Source: Sphingopyxis yananensis
GTDB taxonomy: Bacteria > Pseudomonadota > Alphaproteobacteria > Sphingomonadales > Sphingomonadaceae
NCBI RefSeq assembly: GCF_020687785.1
Contig: NZ_JAJEWI010000008.1
Span: 124,001 to 188,000 of the forward strand
Direction: 5' to 3'
Length of the DNA stretch: 64,000 bases
A program made the position numbers and the translations under genes. Positions 58,507-64,000 of this stretch are shown piece after piece. The notes beneath the pieces are model-generated. The model did not search any database, was not told where the DNA came from, and saw nothing but the letters and a program-made list of their open reading frames with translations. Every line of letters begins with the position of its first letter. Position 1 is the first letter of the stretch.

Positions 58507-58562
58507 CCTCTCCCCCAGCGTTTTCCGCCAATTTCGGTGGAGCGCCACTATTTGGAACGACC

Positions 58563-60455
58563 ATGTCATTCGATCATCTTCCGCCCCTGCTCGCAGAGGC
58601 CGTCACGGCTCGCGGCTATGAGGCGCTTACCCCCGTTCAACAACAGATCAGCGAGCTTGAAACCGCAGGACGTGACCTGTTGGTATCGGCACAAACCGGT
58701 TCTGGCAAGACCGTCGCATTCGGCTTGGCGATGGCCAATGAATTGCTCGAAGACGGCAAATTGCCTTTCGCAGCTTCGCCGCTGGCTCTGGTTATTGCGC
58801 CAACCCGTGAACTGGCCCTGCAAGTCAGCCGGGAGTTGACATGGCTTTATGCCAAAGCCGGTGCGCGCATCGCCACCTGCGTTGGCGGTATGGACGCCAG
58901 CCGTGAACGCCGCAGCCTGAACCAAGGTGTGCACATTGTTGTCGGCACCCCGGGCCGTTTGCGTGACCATTATGAACGCGGCGCTTTGGACCTCAAGACT
59001 TTGCGCGTGGCCGTGCTGGACGAAGCCGACGAAATGCTGGACATGGGCTTCCGCGAAGATTTGGAAGAATTGCTGGATGGCACGCCCGAAACGCGCCGCA
59101 CTTTGCTGTTCTCGGCCACCATGCCCAAGCAGATCGCCCAGCTTGCCAAGCGTTACCAAAAGGATGCCCTGCGCATTTCGACCGTTGGTGACGACCGTGG
59201 CCATGGCGACATCAGCTATCAATGCATCACGGTTGCCCCTTCGGACATCGAAGGCGCGGTGATTAACCTGCTGCGTCTGCACGAAGCCGAAACCGCTATC
59301 TTGTTCTGCGCCACGCGCGACAATGTTCGCCGCCTGCACAGCAGCCTGATCGAACGCGGCTTTGCTGCCGTGGCTTTGTCGGGTGAGCATAGCCAGTCGG
59401 AACGCAACCATGCGCTGCAAGCCCTGCGCGACCGCCGCGCCCGTGTTTGCGTTGCGACCGACGTTGCCGCACGCGGCATCGACTTGCCATCGCTGACGCT
59501 GGTTGTGCATGTGGAAATCCCCCGTGACGCCGAAACCCTGCAACACCGTTCGGGCCGCACGGGCCGTGCCGGTAAGAAGGGCACCGCCGCAATCATCGTG
59601 CCTTACCCACGTCGTCGCCGCGTTGACGGCTTGCTGCGCGGTGCACGCATCGAAGCAGAATGGATGAACGCCCCGACCGCCGAAGAAGTGCGCGAAAAGG
59701 ACCGTGAACGCCTGCTCGAAAAGCTGCTGACGCCGGTAGAGCATGAAGAAGCCGATCTGGAACTGGGCAAGAAGCTGCTGGCGGAACGCACCCCAGAAGA
59801 TATCGCCGCCGCTTTGGTTGCTGCGGCACGCGGCACCATGCCCCCGCCCGAAGAATTGATCGACGGCGGCAAGCGCGGCGAACGCCCAGAGCGCGGCGAG
59901 CGTCCTGAGCGCCGCGAACAATTTGAAGATAGCGTCTGGTTCCGTATGGACATTGGCCGCCGTCAGAATGCCGACCCACGTTGGTTGCTGCCTTTGCTGT
60001 GCCGCCGTGGTCATGTCACCAAGAATGAAATTGGCGCCATTCGCATTGGCCCCAATGAAACAATGTTCAACATCCCCATCGCCATTGCCGACCGTTTCGC
60101 CGAAGCGATTCAGCGCACCGCCAATGTCGATGGTGACGAAGAAAGCGGCGTCAACATCGCCCCAGCCCCCGAAGGCCCCACCTATCCCCCGCGCCGTGAT
60201 AATGGCCCACGCGGCGGTGATCGTGGTGATCGCGGCGGCTATGCAGGCCGTGGCGGCGACCGTGATCGCGGTCCGCGTCCGCCGCTGCGCGCGCGCGAAG
60301 GTGGCCGTGGTGAAGGTCGTGATTTCGGTGCCCGCGAACGCAGTGATCGTGCCCCCCGTGGTGATCGCCCCAGCTTTGGCGGCAAGCCCGGCGGCTTCAA
60401 GGGCGGCCGTGCCCCCTTTGGCGGCAAGGGCAAGCCTGCACGCGGTCGTGGCTAA
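58563..60455 (+). CDS. DEAD-box RNA helicase with DbpA-type domain and RGG-rich tail
   Basis: A 630-residue RNA helicase. Motif I AQTGSGKT, Ia PTRELALQ, Ib TPGRLRD, II VLDEADEMLDMG, III SATMPK and VI HRSGRTGRAG are all present. Residues about 450-540 (WFRMDIGRRQNADPRWLLPLLCRRGHVTKNEIGAIRIG) form a DbpA/CsdA-type RNA-binding domain. The last 90 residues are Arg/Gly-rich (GDRGDRGGYAGRGGDRDRG...). It would act in ribosome assembly or RNA decay. ATG 58563 starts the conserved MSFDHL segment. DeaD-like rather than RhlE-like by domain. Confidence 0.95.
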   Translation: MSFDHLPPLLAEAVTARGYEALTPVQQQISELETAGRDLLVSAQTGSGKTVAFGLAMANELLEDGKLPFAASPLALVIAPTRELALQVSRELTWLYAKAGARIATCVGGMDASRERRSLNQGVHIVVGTPGRLRDHYERGALDLKTLRVAVLDEADEMLDMGFREDLEELLDGTPETRRTLLFSATMPKQIAQLAKRYQKDALRISTVGDDRGHGDISYQCITVAPSDIEGAVINLLRLHEAETAILFCATRDNVRRLHSSLIERGFAAVALSGEHSQSERNHALQALRDRRARVCVATDVAARGIDLPSLTLVVHVEIPRDAETLQHRSGRTGRAGKKGTAAIIVPYPRRRRVDGLLRGARIEAEWMNAPTAEEVREKDRERLLEKLLTPVEHEEADLELGKKLLAERTPEDIAAALVAAARGTMPPPEELIDGGKRGERPERGERPERREQFEDSVWFRMDIGRRQNADPRWLLPLLCRRGHVTKNEIGAIRIGPNETMFNIPIAIADRFAEAIQRTANVDGDEESGVNIAPAPEGPTYPPRRDNGPRGGDRGDRGGYAGRGGDRDRGPRPPLRAREGGRGEGRDFGARERSDRAPRGDRPSFGGKPGGFKGGRAPFGGKGKPARGRG

Positions 60456-60528
60456 GGCTTAACATTTTACGCTTAGCACGTAACACCGCGCTTGCCGCTT
60501 ATCCGGCAAGTGAACGATAAATTGGAAC

Positions 60529-60566
60529 AGGCAGCCCAGCTTTTTGCTCGGCTGCCTTTTCTTTTG
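60529..60566 (+). terminator. Intrinsic terminator after the DEAD-box helicase
   Basis: GGCAGCC (60530-60536) pairs with GGCTGCC (60550-60556), extended by AGC/GCT, and is followed by TTTTCTTTT. It precedes the quinone reductase ATG at 60592. Confidence 0.9.
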
Positions 60567-60591
60567 GGTTTGGCATCGGCAGGATGGGCAA

Positions 60592-61569
60592 ATGCAAATT
60601 CAACAAGCCATTGTCGCCGCCCCCGGTGGGCCAGATGTCATCCAATGGCACAGCGTCGACCTGCCGCCGCTCAAAAGCGGCGAGGTGCGCGTGCGCCATC
60701 AGGCGGTGGGGGTCAATTATATCGACACCTATCACCGCGACGGCACCTATCCGATGCGCATGCCGACCGGCCTTGGCCGTGAAGCAGCGGGGGTCATCAC
60801 CGACATCGGCCCCGATGTCACAGGCTTTGCGGTGGGCGATGCGGTCGCCAGTTTTGCTTATGCGGGCGGGTCTTATGCCAGCGGGGCCAACCTGCCCGCC
60901 AACACATTGTTCAAATTGCCTGCCAGCATCAGCCCCGATATTGCCGCCGCTAGCTTGCTAAAAGCCTGTACCACCGAAGCCTTGGTGGACCGCTGTGCCA
61001 AGGTCCAAGCGGGCTGGACGGTGCTAGTCCACGCTGCGGCGGGCGGTGTCGGCCTGATCATGGTGCAATGGCTGAAAGCGATTGGCGCGGTGATGATCGG
61101 CACGGTCAGCACCCTTGAAAAAGCCGCCGCCGCCAAAGCAGCGGGTTGCGACCATGTGATCCTGTACCGCGACGAAGATGTCGCCGCCCGCGTGCGCGAA
61201 ATCACCCATGGCAAGGGCGTGCCGGTGGTGTTCGACGGCATCGGCAGGGCCACATGGGACATTTCGTTAAAATCACTGGCGCGGCGCGGCTTGCTGGTCA
61301 GCTATGGCAACGCGGGCGGCGTGGTGACGGGCGTTAATTTGGGCAGTTTGGCGGCCCATGGTTCCTTGTTTGTGACACGGCCATCCTTCTTTGACTATTA
61401 TCTGGAACCGGATGATCGCGCCCTTGGCTCAGCCCGCGTGTTCGACATGATCGGCAGCGGCAAGGTGCAGATCCACATCAACCATCGCTATGCCCTGACC
61501 GACGCCGCACAAGCACATGCGGATTTGGAAGCAGGCCGAACCAGCGGTTCGATCATATTGGTCCCATGA
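60592..61569 (+). CDS. qor: NADPH:quinone reductase (QorA-like, zinc-independent MDR)
   Basis: A 325-residue MDR enzyme. MQIQQAIVAAPGGPDVIQWHSVDLPPLKSGEVRVRHQAVGVNYIDTYHRDGTYPM is the QorA opening with GVNYIDTYHRDG. GLGREAAGVITDIG, AAAGGVGLIMVQWLKAIGAVMIGTVST (cofactor fold) and SLARRGLLVSYGNAGGVV follow. There are no zinc-ligand cysteines. It reduces quinones with NADPH by one electron. ATG 60592 begins the conserved N-terminus. The gene converges with fghA at a bidirectional terminator. Confidence 0.92.
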   Translation: MQIQQAIVAAPGGPDVIQWHSVDLPPLKSGEVRVRHQAVGVNYIDTYHRDGTYPMRMPTGLGREAAGVITDIGPDVTGFAVGDAVASFAYAGGSYASGANLPANTLFKLPASISPDIAAASLLKACTTEALVDRCAKVQAGWTVLVHAAAGGVGLIMVQWLKAIGAVMIGTVSTLEKAAAAKAAGCDHVILYRDEDVAARVREITHGKGVPVVFDGIGRATWDISLKSLARRGLLVSYGNAGGVVTGVNLGSLAAHGSLFVTRPSFFDYYLEPDDRALGSARVFDMIGSGKVQIHINHRYALTDAAQAHADLEAGRTSGSIILVP

Positions 61570-61575
61570 AAGGCG

Positions 61576-61606
61576 AAAGCGGGCGCGCCGAAAGGCCGCC
61601 CGCTTT
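61576..61606. terminator. Bidirectional terminator between qor and fghA
   Basis: AAAGCGGGC and GCCCGCTTT pair over 9 bp, with T- and A-runs on either side. It serves both converging genes. Confidence 0.85.
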
Positions 61607-61626
61607 TATATCAAACTGCCCGAAAT

Positions 61627-62490
61627 TTATGCGTTCAAGCGTTCGCCATGCCAAGCGACATGGTCGGCCATAAAGGTCGAAATGAAATAATAGCTATGGT
61701 CATAGCCAGCCTGCATCCGAATGGTGGCATCCATCCCCGCATCACGGCAGGCATCAACCAGCAAATGGGTTTTCAACTGATTTTCCAGAAAATTATCGGC
61801 GTCCCCCTGATCGACCAACAGATGGTTCAGCCGCGCGCCCGCCGCAATCAGCGCACAGGCATCATATTCCACCCATGCGGCGCGATCTGGCCCCAAATAG
61901 CCCCCCAATGCCTTGTCCCCCCATGGGCAATTCAGCGGCGATACAATGGGGGAGAAAGCCGACACAGACCGAAAGCGTGATGGATTGCGCAGGCCCATGG
62001 TCAGCGCGCCATGCCCGCCCATGCTATGCCCCATGATCGACTGACGCCCCATATCCGCTGCGGCAAATTCTGCGCCGATCAAGGCTGGCAGTTCATCCTC
62101 AATATAATGGCGCATCTGATAATGTTTGGCCCATGGCTGCTGGGTCGCATTGACATAAAATCCGGCACCAAGGCCGAAATCCCATGCCCCTTCGGCATCG
62201 TCAGCAACATCGGCGCCGTCCACATCGGGTCCGCGCGGGCTGGTGTCTGGCGCAATAAAAATCACGCGTTGCAGGGCGCAAGCCGCGCGATATTCCCCCT
62301 TTTCCATCACATTGGCATGGGTGCAGGTCAGCCCCGACAAATACCATAGCACGGGCAATTCTTCGCCCTCGGCGTGATCTGGAATGAAGATGGCAAAGGT
62401 CATCGGTGTGTGCGTTGCATCGCTGTTATGGCGATAGACCGCCTGCACGCCGCCATGGCTGCGGTTGGACGAAAGCAATTCGATGGTCAT
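61627..62490 (-). CDS. fghA: S-formylglutathione hydrolase
   Basis: A 287-residue esterase, last step of glutathione-dependent formaldehyde oxidation. MTIELLSSNRSHGGVQAVYRHNSDATHTPMTFAIFIP is the FghA opening, GLTCTHANVMEKGEY the oxyanion segment, and GHSMGGHGALTMGLRNP carries the nucleophilic Ser. DQGDADNFLENQL and AGYDHSYYFISTFMADHVAWH give the Asp and His of the triad. The partner alcohol dehydrogenase (adhC) is not beside it. Standard length. Confidence 0.95.
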   Translation of the reverse strand: MTIELLSSNRSHGGVQAVYRHNSDATHTPMTFAIFIPDHAEGEELPVLWYLSGLTCTHANVMEKGEYRAACALQRVIFIAPDTSPRGPDVDGADVADDAEGAWDFGLGAGFYVNATQQPWAKHYQMRHYIEDELPALIGAEFAAADMGRQSIMGHSMGGHGALTMGLRNPSRFRSVSAFSPIVSPLNCPWGDKALGGYLGPDRAAWVEYDACALIAAGARLNHLLVDQGDADNFLENQLKTHLLVDACRDAGMDATIRMQAGYDHSYYFISTFMADHVAWHGERLNA

Positions 62491-62522
62491 GACAGGCCCT
62501 ATTTTGGCGAAATGGCCGCTGC

Positions 62523-63026
62523 TTAAGCTGCGGCAGGAATGGCGATAATTTGGGGATCATGGCCCCAATGGCGCAGCAATTGCAAGATCGACGAACCAGA
62601 CAAAGCCAGCGTCCCCGTGTTGCGCAGCGGGTGAACATTCACCACATCTGCCACCGCTAAGGACTGGTCCAGCACAATGTTGATACGGCCCACCGTTGCA
62701 TTGATCGCTGCCAAGGGCGTGACGGACCCCGGCTCTACGCCAAGCAAAGCGTGCATATCCGCCGCTTTGCCAAAGCTGACTCGCTTGCTGCCCATGGCGG
62801 CGGGCAAGGCCTTCAGGTCCACACGCTTGTTGGCGGGCACCGTGACCAACCAAAAAGCACCGACCTGATCTTTTAAAAACAGATTTTTGCTATGTTCGCC
62901 CATAAGGTCGGCGTTCACCAATTCGCTTTGTGCGACCGTAAACACCGCCTCATGCTCATGCGCGGTAAAGGGGATGGACAGGCTGTGTAAATCCGCCAGC
63001 AACCCAGCCTCACCGCGCATCATCAT
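62523..63026 (-). CDS. YbaK/ProX-type aminoacyl-tRNA deacylase
   Basis: A 167-residue protein of the YbaK/ProXp family. GEAGLLADLHSLSIPFTAHEHEAVFTVAQSELV opens, KNLFLKDQVGAFWLVTVPANKRVDLKAL carries the conserved Lys, and SRVSFGKAADMHALLGVEPGSVTPLAAIN-like SKRVSFGKAADMHALLGVEPGSVTPLA contains the GSV-x-P signature. It would edit mischarged tRNA(Pro), such as Ala-tRNA(Pro). ATG 63026 lies 8 bp after the VOC gene stop; a start at 63056 would overlap it. Close to the ProXp-ala subgroup by sequence. Confidence 0.88.
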   Translation of the reverse strand: MMMRGEAGLLADLHSLSIPFTAHEHEAVFTVAQSELVNADLMGEHSKNLFLKDQVGAFWLVTVPANKRVDLKALPAAMGSKRVSFGKAADMHALLGVEPGSVTPLAAINATVGRINIVLDQSLAVADVVNVHPLRNTGTLALSGSSILQLLRHWGHDPQIIAIPAAA

Positions 63027-63034
63027 CTTATATC

Positions 63035-63412
63035 TTACATCCGGTGCAAAGCGCACAGCTTGTTGCCAGCGGGATCACGCAGATAGGCCAAATACATGGA
63101 CATACCGCCGCCATCGCGCACGCCCGGCGGATCTTCGATCGCCGTGCCGCCATTTTCCAGACCCGCCCGGTGCCAAGCATCCGCCTGTTCCGGATTTTCC
63201 ATGGCAAAACCGATGGTGCAGCCATTGCCAGCCGTCGCGGGCTGGCCGTCGATGGGGGCGGTTACCAGAAACAATCCACCATTGTGCATGTAAATCACGC
63301 GGCCCTTGGGATCTACGATACCTGGCTTGCCGCCAATGGCGGTAAATAGCGCGTCATAGAATTTCTTCGACGCGTCGATGTTATTCGCACCGACCATATT
63401 ATGACTATACAT
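63035..63412 (-). CDS. VOC (glyoxalase-like) family protein
   Basis: A 125-residue VOC fold protein. MYSHNMVGANNIDASKKFYDALFTAIGG, then RVIYMHNGGLFLVTAPIDGQPATAGNGCTIGFAMENPEQADAWHRAGLENGGTAIEDPPG and YLAYLRDPAGNKLCALHR follow the usual beta-alpha-beta-beta-beta repeats. Metal ligands are partly recognisable (H of YSHN, and E/H positions are weak). Substrate unknown. It lies in a minus-strand run between purU and the YbaK-type gene. Confidence 0.85.
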   Translation of the reverse strand: MYSHNMVGANNIDASKKFYDALFTAIGGKPGIVDPKGRVIYMHNGGLFLVTAPIDGQPATAGNGCTIGFAMENPEQADAWHRAGLENGGTAIEDPPGVRDGGGMSMYLAYLRDPAGNKLCALHRM

Positions 63413-63434
63413 TGTCGATCTTCTCCCACCTAAT

Positions 63435-63454
63435 ATTGGGGTTTATTCCCCAAT
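63435..63454. other. Short hairpin at the end of purU
   Basis: ATTGGGG pairs with CCCCAAT around a 6-nt loop, immediately after the purU stop on the minus-strand side and before the VOC gene start. The T-run is short, so termination is possible but weak. Confidence 0.5.
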
Positions 63455-64000
63455 TTAACGAAATACGACGGTCTTGCGGCCATCAATCAGCACGCGCTGT
63501 TCCGAAACCCAGCGCACCGCGCGGGCCAGAACCTGTGCCTCAATATCGCGGCCCGTGCGGATCAAATCCTCGATGCTGCTACGATGGTCCACACGGTCCA
63601 CAGCCTGCTCGATAATCGGTCCTTCGTCCAGATCGCTGGTAACGAAATGCGCGGTGGCACCGATCAGCTTTACGCCGCGCTCATGCGCGCGGTGATAGGG
63701 CTTGGCACCCTTGAATCCGGGCAAGAAGCTGTGATGGATATTAATACAGCGCCCCGCCAATTGTTGCGACAGGTCCGCCGACAACACCTGCATATAACGC
63801 GCCAATACCAAATATTCCGCGCCGCCCCGTGCCATCAAATCCAAAATCGCCGCTTCTTGTGCTTCGCGATTGTCGTTGTTCACCGGCAAATAATGGAAGG
63901 GAACACCATGCCATTCAGACAGGCGGCGCTGGGTTTCATGGTTGGACACCACGCCCACAATATCAATCGCCAAATTACCGGTCGACCAGCGGTGCAGCAA
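63455..64000 (-). CDS. purU: Formyltetrahydrofolate deformylase, C-terminal part
   Basis: The last 181 residues of PurU, cut by the window edge. It hydrolyses 10-formyl-THF to formate and THF, balancing the one-carbon pool. LAIDIVGVVSNHETQRRLSEWHGVPFHYLPV opens the catalytic domain. INIHHSFLPGFKGAKPYHRAHERGVKLIGATAHFVTSDLDEGPIIEQAV carries the His and Asp of the formyltransferase-like site. The N-terminal ACT domain must lie beyond base 64000. Confidence 0.93.
   Translation of the reverse strand: MLHRWSTGNLAIDIVGVVSNHETQRRLSEWHGVPFHYLPVNNDNREAQEAAILDLMARGGAEYLVLARYMQVLSADLSQQLAGRCINIHHSFLPGFKGAKPYHRAHERGVKLIGATAHFVTSDLDEGPIIEQAVDRVDHRSSIEDLIRTGRDIEAQVLARAVRWVSEQRVLIDGRKTVVFR

Noticed and set aside
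58566-60014. 482-aa minus-strand ORF opposite the DEAD-box helicase
   Set aside because: It is a shadow ORF antisense to a well-supported gene.
1-64000. CRISPR array
   Set aside because: No regularly spaced short repeats with unique spacers were seen; the only regular array is coding (tail fibre).

Overview
The window joins most of a P2-like contractile-tailed prophage (1 to about 26.93 kb; its left end lies outside) to about 37 kb of ordinary chromosome. The host looks like a sphingomonad-type alphaproteobacterium. The evidence is inferential: moderately high GC, divergent xerD and aroK-aroB, the radA/cvpA/Fe-S scaffold cluster, a GreA/B-like factor with a small partner, and secA flanked by typical sphingomonad hypotheticals. 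I cannot name a genus.

Prophage, left to right. Terminase small subunit, head completion and tail X come first. A lysis cassette follows: putative holin, M15 endolysin, and i-spanin with an o-spanin nested in another frame. Then come tail genes R and S, J, a GpI-lectin fusion, an unknown gene, a repeat-bearing tail fibre, an assembly chaperone, another unknown gene, the V spike, W, sheath, tube, E/E' with a -1 frameshift, tape measure, U and D. The order S-J-I-H-V-W differs from P2 (S-V-W-J-I-H). Identical 26-bp palindromic repeats flank the displaced J-to-V block. The prophage encodes an Ogr/Delta-type zinc-finger activator (CX2CX22CX4C), and the repeats resemble P2 Ogr sites (TGT-N12-ACA), so they may be late-promoter activator sites.

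Between D and the immunity region is an AT-richer cargo pair: a C5-cytosine DNA methyltransferase overlapping a MORC/MutL-like GHKL ATPase. The ATPase has an unassigned C-terminal helical region containing an RNAVGH (Rx4H) motif of the kind seen in HEPN ribonucleases. This is the best candidate for a poorly described defence or addiction system.

The immunity and early region follows: an S24-type CI repressor, a two-operator intergenic region, a Cro/YdaS-like protein, CII-like, Ogr-like, a TOPRIM primase-helicase, a zinc ribbon-GapR fusion, a run of small overlapping ORFs, an excisionase, and a tyrosine integrase. At the right junction the 5' half of a tRNA-Arg(CCU) is present and is cut in the anticodon stem, with no 3' half next to it.

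Chromosome (27.3-64 kb): DUF1178, glutaredoxin, ComF, a methyltransferase and MutT; two Flp-type pilins; an M48 protease; accA, xerD, aroK, aroB; an Fe-S scaffold-like protein lacking one cysteine, cvpA, radA; a DUF4197 lipoprotein and a transaldolase-like gene; enoyl-CoA hydratase, thiolase-like and acetyl-CoA synthetase; a Ca2+/H+ antiporter; a TonB-C protein; secA; an SDR; two head-GIN proteins; a GreA/B-like factor with a 59-aa DNA-binding-like partner; a YhiN-like flavoprotein; a DEAD-box helicase; quinone reductase; S-formylglutathione hydrolase; a YbaK-type deacylase; a VOC protein; and the 3' part of purU, cut by the window edge.
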